Positions 1 to 7,157 of a stretch of 64,000 nt of DNA are shown here, in pieces. Position 1 is the stretch's first letter, and every line of letters begins with the position of its first letter. The position numbers and the translations under genes were made by a program. The notes below the pieces were generated by a model that was not told the origin of the DNA, did not search any database, and saw nothing but the letters and a program-made list of their open reading frames with translations. Source of the DNA: Opitutia bacterium (GTDB lineage Bacteria; Verrucomicrobiota; Verrucomicrobiia; Opitutales; Opitutaceae); assembly GCA_016187945.1 (NCBI GenBank), contig JACPIT010000013.1, positions 1 to 64,000 of the forward strand, in the 5' to 3' direction.

Positions 1-77
1 TCCGGCTGGGGCTCGGCCCACGCCGTCTCGATCTGTTTGACCAACTCTTCTCCCAACAACGGAAAGGTGCGAGCCAT
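1..77 (-). CDS. Partial ORF at window edge, unknown function
   Basis: An ATG at 75-77 on the minus strand opens a frame that stays open to the window edge, giving about 25 residues beginning MARTFPLLGEELVKQIETAW. It starts 44 bases after the stop of the HEPN-like gene on the same strand, so the two could be co-transcribed. No strong ribosome binding site is visible. Too little is present to assign a family. The short distance to the neighbour and the lack of other coding potential are the only support. Confidence 0.35.
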   Translation of the reverse strand, partial: MARTFPLLGEELVKQIETAWAEPQP

Positions 78-121
78 CCGTCCATCTCAGCGGCTTCCGC
101 CCGCCTCGTAAAGTCTATTAG

Positions 122-1096
122 CTAGCGGACGTTGGTATCATCTGGCCGCCGCCACCGCGTGAACTCGGGTAAACTAGATGGATCGGAATTTTTCCAAAGT
201 TGGCTGACGTCGTCTGCCGCATCGATGTGCTGTAGAGTGAATACCAGCGCCGCGACAAAGAGGTATTCGATCTCCTCAATGTGCACCCCCAATGGAGCCC
301 CTTCGTCAAGGCAGCCTGCATCGAATGCCTGCGCCGTATGGACGGCTGCATTCCGGAAATTCCACAACTGCGAGATCATTGCGGCGGTCGCCGGACCGGG
401 CAGCAACGCCCCCAGCCGGCGAGAGAGTAGCTTAAATTTGTTGTCCTTTGTTGGGCCACAAACGAGCCCTTCGAGCGCGCAGAACTTGCAGATGAATTCC
501 ACTCCCCAGGATCCGCTATGCTGCCCGTGGCGAAACATCCTCAAAGAATGTCGGAGCTGTCGCGCCAATGGAGTCTGGGATCGGGAGTGTTGATCGATCG
601 CAAACGAATAGAAGCGCACTATCCGCATCCGGAGCTGATCCTGCCGACTATCCCATTTAGCCGCGCTCTCCGCGGAACCGGCACGGTCCGCCCAATTCTG
701 GCGTCGAAATACTACTAGGCGAAGATCTGCTTCTGCTTCGGGCGCGATCCAGGCTAAATCGGATACTACCGGCTTGATGTGTGCATTGCACACCGCGACT
801 CCATCGATCATGCCTTCCAACCGATGGTGCGCCTCGCTGAGAGCGTCGAGCCGTTCACGACCTGGCACCTGTAGACCGAACCAAGTGAAGCGAGCAGCAT
901 CATAGTGCGCGAGAAACTCCAGGATGTGCGTCCGCTCCGAATCAAGCTGCCGTAGAGGGGCCAAAAACGCCTCATCAATGCGTCCGTTGAAATGCCACGG
1001 CCCGACCGTCCGGAGATTCTCAGGATAATCGCGCACAAGAAAGGCGACGTTCCAGTGCGACGAGGCCCCGTCTTTCGCTCCCGAATTGGTATTCAT
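122..1096 (-). CDS. Hypothetical protein with HEPN/Apea-like C-terminal region
   Basis: A 324-residue cytoplasmic protein without signal peptide or membrane segment. The last third contains the motif FRNAAVH inside a predicted helical stretch, followed by another helix (IEEIEYLFVAALVFTL). An R-x4-H motif in this position is typical of HEPN domains, and the preceding KFKLLSRRLGALL segment resembles the Apea-like HEPN group. HEPN proteins are often RNases in toxin-antitoxin or phage-defence systems, but Apea-like members are mostly uncharacterised. The N-terminal two thirds are not recognised. The gene has visibly lower GC than the genes to its right, which fits an accessory origin. The next ORF starts 44 bases downstream. 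The HEPN call rests on motif reading only. Confidence 0.6.
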   Translation of the reverse strand: MNTNSGAKDGASSHWNVAFLVRDYPENLRTVGPWHFNGRIDEAFLAPLRQLDSERTHILEFLAHYDAARFTWFGLQVPGRERLDALSEAHHRLEGMIDGVAVCNAHIKPVVSDLAWIAPEAEADLRLVVFRRQNWADRAGSAESAAKWDSRQDQLRMRIVRFYSFAIDQHSRSQTPLARQLRHSLRMFRHGQHSGSWGVEFICKFCALEGLVCGPTKDNKFKLLSRRLGALLPGPATAAMISQLWNFRNAAVHTAQAFDAGCLDEGAPLGVHIEEIEYLFVAALVFTLQHIDAADDVSQLWKNSDPSSLPEFTRWRRPDDTNVR

Positions 1097-1161
1097 TGAT
1101 AGTTACGGTGGCGTGGGCGGCCGGCTCGCGTTCATATCGAAGCCGTAATCACGTCCAAAGT

Positions 1162-1776
1162 TCACCGCAATGTCAGCGCCAGCCGAAACTGCACGATCTC
1201 GCCCAAGACCGCGTGGTAGTGCGCCTGCCAGGATTGCGCGAAGTCGTTCGCGAGGATCGGCTCCAGCGTCACGCCTGCGCTCGACCAACTCGCGCCACCG
1301 TCGATCGACGCCTCGACGCGATACTCCACGTCGTCCGTGTCGCCCGGCCGGCGATACCAGAGAAACCAGTGGTCATCGAGTTGCCCGGTTTCCGGCAAAT
1401 CCGCCGCGCGCGCGACCACGTGCGGATCGAGGCCGAGCGCATACTTCGTCAGATTCGTGAGCCCGTCCGCCACACACACCGCGTCCGGCGCGCTCACGCG
1501 CGAGTCGGCCAGCTCGCTCGCCGAAAAAACCTCCGCCGCCCACGCCGCGTAGCCGCGCAGCGACTCGCGCACGCTCGACAGCGGCGCAGGCGAGACGACG
1601 CGATGCAGATTCTCACGGACGAATCCCGCCGGCTCCGCGCGAAAGCCTCGCAGCACGTCCGTGAGATTTTCCGCCGCGTGCATCGGCATTGCCGAAAGAA
1701 CCAACAGCGCTCCGACAAAGATTCCCGAGAAAGACTGTCCGGGGTGGAACGCGTTGACCTCAACGCGTTCTGGCAT
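1162..1776 (-). CDS. Small secreted protein with the shared verrucomicrobial C-terminal module
   Basis: From the ATG at 1774-1776 the product is 204 residues: a hydrophobic stretch (GIFVGALLVLSAMPMHA) that looks like a signal peptide with cleavage before AENLTD, a short helical region, then a module with DGLTNLTKYALGLDP and VEYRVEASIDGGASW, ending in FRLALTLR. The same module ends all three giant proteins in this window. No ATG or GTG lies between 1776 and the hydrophobic core, so translation probably starts inside the left arm of the REP palindrome and reads through it; an upstream start at 1857 would read through the whole palindrome. It is divergent from the PL11 lyase gene. It could be a stand-alone carrier of the module or the remnant of a longer protein. 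The role is unknown. Confidence 0.6.
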   Translation of the reverse strand: MPERVEVNAFHPGQSFSGIFVGALLVLSAMPMHAAENLTDVLRGFRAEPAGFVRENLHRVVSPAPLSSVRESLRGYAAWAAEVFSASELADSRVSAPDAVCVADGLTNLTKYALGLDPHVVARAADLPETGQLDDHWFLWYRRPGDTDDVEYRVEASIDGGASWSSAGVTLEPILANDFAQSWQAHYHAVLGEIVQFRLALTLR

Positions 1777-1826
1777 TCGCGTCGCGGGAGCGGCGTCCGA
1801 GCGCATTGAGGTCAATGCGTTCCACC
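1743..1826. repeat. REPIN-like inverted pair of REP hairpins
   Basis: Two 24-base arms, 1743-1766 and 1803-1826, are inverted copies matching at 22 of 24 positions. Each arm contains its own perfect 7-bp hairpin: GCGTTGACCTCAACGC on the left and GCATTGAGGTCAATGC on the right. The two differences are a compensated pair (G-C in one, A-T in the other), so the hairpin is preserved. The outer end carries a GTGG tetranucleotide, the GTRG type known for REP elements mobilised by RAYT transposases. The element overlaps the 5' end of the small secreted gene. Confidence 0.7.
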
Positions 1827-1978
1827 TTCGCATGTCCGGCGATTGCCCACGGATCATGGTCGCAGCTCAGCGCGTTTGCGCACCCGCGGCAAGCGCCGCG
1901 TCGTCGGTTGACGGTCCGGCCGGCTCGCGCTGGCGGACAACGCCGTTCGGCGCAACCTGTCTCGACCCCTTCCCCACT

Positions 1979-3961
1979 ATGCCGCTCCCGTTCCGCCTCT
2001 TCGTTGCCCTCAGCGCGCTCTTCTTGTCCGCCGCTGCCGCGCCGCTCGTGGAGCGCCTCGACCGCGGCGTGGTGGCTGTGCCACAGGTCGGCGGGAAAAA
2101 CTTCGTCAGCTGGCGCGTGCTCGCGTCCGACCCCGACGGCGTCGCGTTCAACGTCTATCGCACCGTCGACGCGGCCACGGTCCGGCTCAACGCCGCGCCG
2201 CTCGCCGGCCCGACTTGGCTCGTCGACGCCGATGCCCCGCTCGCGCACGCGACGACCTACACCGTCCGCGCCGTCGTCGACGGCCGCGAAATCTCCGCCG
2301 CCGCGACCGACCGCGGCTTCATTTTGCCCGCCGGCGCGCCGCGCGTGCCGTATCACGCGATCAAACTTCAGACGCCCGCCGGCTACACGCCCAACGACGC
2401 CTCCGTCGGCGATCTTGATGGCGACGGGCGCTACGAAATCGTCCTGCACCAAGCCGGGCGCGCCCGCGACAACTCGCAAGCCGGTCCGACCGATCCGCCG
2501 ATTTTCCAAGCCTACACGCTCGACGGAAAACTGCTCTGGACGATCAACCTCGGCCGCAACATCCGCGAAGGCGCGCACTACACGCAGTTCCTCGTCTACG
2601 ATTTCGACGGCGACGGGCGCGCAGAGTTCGTCTGCAAAACCGCCGATGGCACCGTCGACGGCACGGGCAAAATCATCGGCGACGCGAACGCCGATTGGCG
2701 CGAGCCCGCCGGCGGATCGGTTCCGACCTCCGATCACACCGGCGCAACCACGACGCCCGCCGGACTCGCCGCGCGCCTCGAAGGCCGCATCCTGCGCGGC
2801 CCCGAATACCTCACCGTGTTCGATGGCCGCACCGGCGCCGCGCTCGCGACGGCGCCTTACGTGCCACGCCGTCATCCCGAGACCGACAACCCAACCGCGG
2901 ATCAGTTGAAATCTATTTGGGGCGACGCCTACGGCAACCGCTCCGATCGTTTCCTCGCCTGCGTCGCCTATCTCGACGGCACGCACCCGAGCATCGTCAT
3001 GTGTCGCGGCTATTACACGCGCACTGTGCTCGCCGCCTGGGATTGGCGCGACGGCAAGCTCACGCAGCGCTGGGTCTTCGACTCCGACGACGGCACGCCC
3101 GGCAACGAGAAGTTCCGCGGTCAGGGCAACCACAACCTCTCCGTCGCCGACGTCGACGGCGACGGCCGCGACGAGATCGTCTACGGCGCGTGTGTGATCG
3201 ACGACGACGGCAAGGGCCTCACCTCGACCGGCTGGGGCCATGGCGACGCGATCCATGTCGGCGATCTCGATCCGGAAAATCCCGGCCTCGAAGTGATGAG
3301 CATTCAGGAGCGCTTCGACGCGCAGGGCATCAACGTCCGCGATGCGCGCACCGGCCGCGCGATCCTCACCGTGCCGTCCGTGAAGGCCGACACCGAAGGC
3401 GGCGACAAAGGCGAAGGCCCCGGCCGCGGCAACGCCTTCAACATCGACCCGCGTTTCCCCGGCGCCGAAGTCTGGGCCGCCGGCGCCGGCATGGACGGAC
3501 TCTACACGATGCGCGGCGAAAAATTTCTCGCGCACCGCCCGCGCGGCTTCCCGTGCAACTTCGGCATCCTCTGGGACGGCGACCTGCTCCACGAGCTGCT
3601 CGACCGCAATCGCATCGTGAAGTGGAACTGGAAAACCAGCGCGCTCGATCCGCTCCTCGTCGCGGACGAATGCGACTCGAACAACGGCACGAAGGCCACG
3701 CCCGCGCTCAGCGTCGACCTCTGGGGCGATTGGCGCGAAGAAGTCATCTGGCGCACGCGCGACGATCAGGAGTTGCACATCTACACGTCGACGATCCCGA
3801 CGAAGCACCGCCTCGTCACGCTGATGCACGACCCGCAATACCGTCTCAGCATCGCCTGGCAGAACGTCGCCTACAACCAGCCGCCGCACCCGAGTTTCTA
3901 CCTCGACGAATCCGTGCCGCTCCCACCGAAGCCGCGCGTGGAGTTTGCTCCGCGCCAGTAA
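1979..3961 (+). CDS. Rhamnogalacturonan lyase, polysaccharide lyase family 11
   Basis: A 660-residue secreted enzyme. The chosen ATG at 1979 gives a clean signal peptide (MPLPFRLFVALSALFLSAAA); the upstream open frame has no such feature and is GC-driven. After cleavage the protein opens with VERLDRGVVAVP and NFVSWRVLASDPDG, a hallmark of PL11 enzymes such as Bacillus YesW/YesX, followed by a fibronectin-like segment and a beta-propeller with calcium-binding loops (DLDGDGRYEIVL, DFDGDGRAEF, DVDGDGRDEIVY). It ends in SFYLDESVPLPPKPR, as in the family. Length agrees with PL11 (about 600-650). PL11 enzymes cleave the rhamnose-galacturonate backbone of pectin by beta-elimination. It stands alone, between divergent and convergent neighbours, with no transporter or sugar-utilisation genes nearby. 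Confidence 0.93.
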   Translation: MPLPFRLFVALSALFLSAAAAPLVERLDRGVVAVPQVGGKNFVSWRVLASDPDGVAFNVYRTVDAATVRLNAAPLAGPTWLVDADAPLAHATTYTVRAVVDGREISAAATDRGFILPAGAPRVPYHAIKLQTPAGYTPNDASVGDLDGDGRYEIVLHQAGRARDNSQAGPTDPPIFQAYTLDGKLLWTINLGRNIREGAHYTQFLVYDFDGDGRAEFVCKTADGTVDGTGKIIGDANADWREPAGGSVPTSDHTGATTTPAGLAARLEGRILRGPEYLTVFDGRTGAALATAPYVPRRHPETDNPTADQLKSIWGDAYGNRSDRFLACVAYLDGTHPSIVMCRGYYTRTVLAAWDWRDGKLTQRWVFDSDDGTPGNEKFRGQGNHNLSVADVDGDGRDEIVYGACVIDDDGKGLTSTGWGHGDAIHVGDLDPENPGLEVMSIQERFDAQGINVRDARTGRAILTVPSVKADTEGGDKGEGPGRGNAFNIDPRFPGAEVWAAGAGMDGLYTMRGEKFLAHRPRGFPCNFGILWDGDLLHELLDRNRIVKWNWKTSALDPLLVADECDSNNGTKATPALSVDLWGDWREEVIWRTRDDQELHIYTSTIPTKHRLVTLMHDPQYRLSIAWQNVAYNQPPHPSFYLDESVPLPPKPRVEFAPRQ

Positions 3962-4024
3962 CGTTTTTCCGCCGGCGCAGCGCGCGAATCTCCAGCAATC
4001 GCGAGGAAGGCCGTGGCTCGGGCG

Positions 4025-6454
4025 TTACTCCGGCCGCGCCTCCGCGGCGCGGGAGAGCTCTTTCTCAATCGCACGGAGGAGCGCGCCTTCCTGATACGGT
4101 TTGGTGAGAATCGTGTGGACGCCGAGTCCGGACAAAATGCCGGTCGTCGCATCGGGGCTGCCCTCGCCGACCATGCCGGACGTGGCGATGATCGGCACTT
4201 GCGGCGCGAGCCGGCGCAGCTGGCGGATCAATTCGATGCCGCCCATGTGGGACATCATGATGTCCGTAATCACCGCCGCGATCGGAGTTGTTGCGCGTTG
4301 GAATTTTTCCAGTCCTTCGCGGCCGTCGGCAGCGGCGTCCACGGTGAATCCACGAACGCGCAGGATTTCAGTCGTGATTTCCCGGATCGCATCTTCGTCG
4401 TCGACGACGAGTATCGGGCGGCCGGCGCCTTGCACGAACGCGGGCTGCGACGGGCTCAGGCCGGGGTCGGCCGGCTCATCGGGCGCCGCCGGCAACAACA
4501 CGCGGAATTCCGTGCCGGCGCCGAGCTTGGTATCCACTTGGACGACACCGCCGTGGTGCCGGACGATCCCGTAAACGGTGGAGAGGCCGAGGCCAGTGCC
4601 CTTGCCTATCGGTTTGGTGCTGAAGAAAGGCTCGAACATGCGTTCGACCACCTCGGGAGGGATGCCGGTGCCGGTGTCCCTCACCACCAGCGCGACGTAA
4701 CGGCCGGGCGAGAGCACGCCCGTGGCGCGTGCTTCCTCGGGGCCGAGCACCACGTTGCGGACGGCGAGTTGAAGCAGGCCACCATCGGGCATCGCGTCGC
4801 GGGCGTTCACGGCGAGGTTGAGCACCACCTGGTGCAATTGCGTGATGTCGCCGCGCAGCGGCCAGGCATCCACCGGCAGTTCGCAGGTGGTCTCGATGTT
4901 GCGCGGAAATGTTTCCCTCACGAGACGCAGGATTTCCTTCATCAGGTGGGAAGTCTGCACCCGGACGGGCTGGCCCTCGTTCAGCCCGCGCGCAAAGGTC
5001 AGCACCTGGCGCACGATGTCGGCCCCGCGCTTCGCCGATTCCTCGACCAACTCGATCAACTGTCGCGCGTCCGTCTCGAGATATTTGAGCTTCAGCAGGT
5101 GGACGGAGAGCGAGATGGGGGTGAGGATATTGTTCAGGTCGTGCGCGATGCCGCTCGCAAGCAGACCGATGCTCTCGAGCCGCTGTGTCTGCGCGATCTG
5201 GGCCTCGAGTTTGCGATGCTCGGTGACGTCCTGCTTGATCGCCACGAAGTGCGTGGTGCGACCTGCGAGGTCGCGCACCGGGGTGATCGTCATCTGCTCC
5301 TGGTAGAGCGTGCCGTCCTTGCGCCGGTTGGTGAGTTCGCCGCGCCAGATCTCGCCGCGCGTGATCGTCTGCCAGAGGTCCGCGTAGAACGCGTCGTTCT
5401 GTCGGCCTGATTTGAGGAGACTGAGTTTGCATCCGATCGCCTCGCCGGCGGCATAGCCCGTCATCGCGGTGAACCCGGGGTTCACGAACTCGATCACGCC
5501 GCCGGCATCCGTGACGACCCACGCGCTGGGCGTGGCCTGGATGGCGGCGTTCAACAACTCGATGTGCTCCTGCGCGACGTGGGTGTCGGTCTGGTCGATC
5601 AGCAGCAGCAGGACGTGTTTGGTCCCGTCGTGACGGAAAGGAACGTGGCGCGTCTCGATCCACGCGCTGCGGCCCGAGCCGTTGTCAAAAGCGCCGACGC
5701 GCACCCGGCTGCGTTCGGAAGTGAGCGCCTCCCGCGCCGCCGCGAGCAACTCCGGACTCCGCCATGTCTCAAGCGCGCAGAAGTCCATTGCGAGCAGGCC
5801 CTCGACCGTCGCCCCGAAAATCCGCGCCGCCTCCTCGTTCGCCGTCGAGCAGCGCCCCGTCTCGTCGTAAACCAGCACGCCGATCGGGAGGTGCCCGATC
5901 AGCGCGCGGCGGAAATTCAACGCGTCAGACAGCGTCGCTTCGCGCTTTTTCTCCTCGGTGAGATCGGTGACGACGACGCAGACCGCCGCGGGCGGAGCGA
6001 CCGACAGGCCGTTCAACGCCAGCCGCACCGGCAAGACGCCGTCGTCGCCCGTGGCGAGGGTCGACTCGCAACTGGTGCGGCCGCGGCGCGCCGCCGCCAA
6101 CATTCCGGCCAGCGCCGGGCGCTCGCTCGGCGCGAGGCATTGTTCGAAGGCCGAGCCGACCACCTGCTCCATCGGCATCCGCACTTGCTCGGCGAACCGG
6201 CGGTTGCAGAACAGAACGATGCCGCTCTCGGTGAGCGTCAGGGCTCCCTCGCTCATCTCCTCGACGAACACGCGATAGTCGTCCATCGCGCCCGTGAGCG
6301 AATACAGCCGCGGCCCCTGCGGCCCCGCCACCACGAGCGCGTCGACCTTGCCATTGCGAATCGCGTCGAGCGTCTCCTCGGCCTCGGTCAACCGCGTCCG
6401 CAATGCCTCGAACTCGGCCTGCCATTGCTCCGGAAGTGTCGCGAGGTGAGGCAT
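4025..6454 (-). CDS. Soluble PAS hybrid sensor histidine kinase with C-terminal receiver (Kai operon)
   Basis: An 809-residue cytoplasmic kinase without membrane helices. Domains in order: short coiled coil (10-45), three PAS domains (about 58-165, 175-290 and 298-412), a dimerisation/phosphoacceptor domain with GIAHDLNNIL (His438), a catalytic ATPase domain with NLAVNARDA (Asn550), DTGTGIPP (Asp593) and GKGTGLGLS (618-626), and a receiver domain with acidic pair Asp685/Asp686, phosphoacceptor Asp731 (ITDIMM) and Lys785. All catalytic residues are present. It starts six bases after the second kaiB gene, so it is the last gene of the kai operon and is the likely output or partner kinase, in the manner of SasA and the kinases encoded beside non-cyanobacterial kai genes. 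The signal sensed by the PAS domains is unknown. Confidence 0.92.
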   Translation of the reverse strand: MPHLATLPEQWQAEFEALRTRLTEAEETLDAIRNGKVDALVVAGPQGPRLYSLTGAMDDYRVFVEEMSEGALTLTESGIVLFCNRRFAEQVRMPMEQVVGSAFEQCLAPSERPALAGMLAAARRGRTSCESTLATGDDGVLPVRLALNGLSVAPPAAVCVVVTDLTEEKKREATLSDALNFRRALIGHLPIGVLVYDETGRCSTANEEAARIFGATVEGLLAMDFCALETWRSPELLAAAREALTSERSRVRVGAFDNGSGRSAWIETRHVPFRHDGTKHVLLLLIDQTDTHVAQEHIELLNAAIQATPSAWVVTDAGGVIEFVNPGFTAMTGYAAGEAIGCKLSLLKSGRQNDAFYADLWQTITRGEIWRGELTNRRKDGTLYQEQMTITPVRDLAGRTTHFVAIKQDVTEHRKLEAQIAQTQRLESIGLLASGIAHDLNNILTPISLSVHLLKLKYLETDARQLIELVEESAKRGADIVRQVLTFARGLNEGQPVRVQTSHLMKEILRLVRETFPRNIETTCELPVDAWPLRGDITQLHQVVLNLAVNARDAMPDGGLLQLAVRNVVLGPEEARATGVLSPGRYVALVVRDTGTGIPPEVVERMFEPFFSTKPIGKGTGLGLSTVYGIVRHHGGVVQVDTKLGAGTEFRVLLPAAPDEPADPGLSPSQPAFVQGAGRPILVVDDEDAIREITTEILRVRGFTVDAAADGREGLEKFQRATTPIAAVITDIMMSHMGGIELIRQLRRLAPQVPIIATSGMVGEGSPDATTGILSGLGVHTILTKPYQEGALLRAIEKELSRAAEARPE

Positions 6455-6460
6455 GGCGGA

Positions 6461-6790
6461 TCAGCCCTCGTTTCCGCCGAGGTCGAGCGCGAGCAACACC
6501 CGGCGGGTGTCGGAGAGATCGCCGATCAACCGGCGCAAGGGCAACGGCAACTGCTTCACCAGCGTGGGCGCCACGATGATCTGCTCGCCTCGGGCGAGTG
6601 CCGGTTGTTGGTAAAGGTCGACCACGTCGAGGCGGTAGCGGCCCCTCAGCCAGCGTTCGCAGATCGCCTTGGTGTTCGCCACCGCGCGGCTCGACAACGG
6701 AGTCGAGCCGGTGACGTAGAGACGCAGAACGTATCTGCCGTCGCCGGTCCGCGACAGGATCGCGTCGACCGATTCCCGCGTCTCAGCCAT
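6461..6790 (-). CDS. kaiB: KaiB-family protein (distal copy)
   Basis: A 109-residue single-domain protein. It contains [17 protein letters not shown], the KaiB N-terminal strand and loop, then [16 protein letters not shown] and [20 protein letters not shown], the conserved C-terminal half of KaiB. The family is normally about 100 residues, so it is full length. KaiB has a thioredoxin-like fold-switching domain that binds KaiC and recruits kinase/phosphatase partners. The start at 6790 lies inside the 3' end of the other kaiB gene (8-base overlap), and the stop is six bases before the histidine kinase, which indicates translational coupling. The N-terminal tail ([18 protein letters not shown]) is longer than in cyanobacterial KaiB. 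Confidence 0.92.
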   Translation of the reverse strand: MAETRESVDAILSRTGDGRYVLRLYVTGSTPLSSRAVANTKAICERWLRGRYRLDVVDLYQQPALARGEQIIVAPTLVKQLPLPLRRLIGDLSDTRRVLLALDLGGNEG

Positions 6791-7157
6791 GGGGCTCCTC
6801 CGCGTCGTGTTCGGTGGACAGCGGCGCGTCCGCGCGAAGATCGAGGCCGACCAGCACCCGCTCGGTGTTGGAGAGATCGCCGATGATCTTGCGCAACGGC
6901 GGCGGCAGCCGGCGCACGAGCGTCGGCACCGCGACGATCTGGTCACCCTGCGCGAGTTGAGGATTTTTCAGGAGGTCGATCACCTCGATCTGATAGCGAT
7001 TCGAGAGATGCTCGTCGCAGAGGCGTCGGAGGTTGCGGATCGCGAGCACGGAGTGAGCGGTCGCGCCGGCGATATACAGCCGGAGCACCCAAGGCGACGG
7101 CGCCCGGCTCGCCATCGGGCGCGATCGTGCCGCCGGACGCGTGAGGCGGATTCTCAT
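6783..7157 (-). CDS. kaiB: KaiB-family protein (proximal copy)
   Basis: A 124-residue protein with a basic N-terminal extension ([12 protein letters not shown]) followed by a complete KaiB domain: [34 protein letters not shown] and [20 protein letters not shown]. It ends in an acidic tail ([11 protein letters not shown]). Its ATG overlaps the kaiC stop in an ATGA arrangement at 7154-7157, and its 3' end overlaps the next kaiB gene by eight bases. The two KaiB copies are clearly related but differ in N-terminus, tail and many surface positions, so they are probably not interchangeable. Paired kaiB genes after kaiC are known in other non-photosynthetic bacteria. There is no kaiA in the window. 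Confidence 0.92.
   Translation of the reverse strand: MRIRLTRPAARSRPMASRAPSPWVLRLYIAGATAHSVLAIRNLRRLCDEHLSNRYQIEVIDLLKNPQLAQGDQIVAVPTLVRRLPPPLRKIIGDLSNTERVLVGLDLRADAPLSTEHDAEEPHG

Noticed and set aside
1661-1978. N-terminal extension of the PL11 lyase by 106 codons
   Set aside because: The extension reads through the REP palindrome and precedes a perfect signal peptide that starts at 1979.
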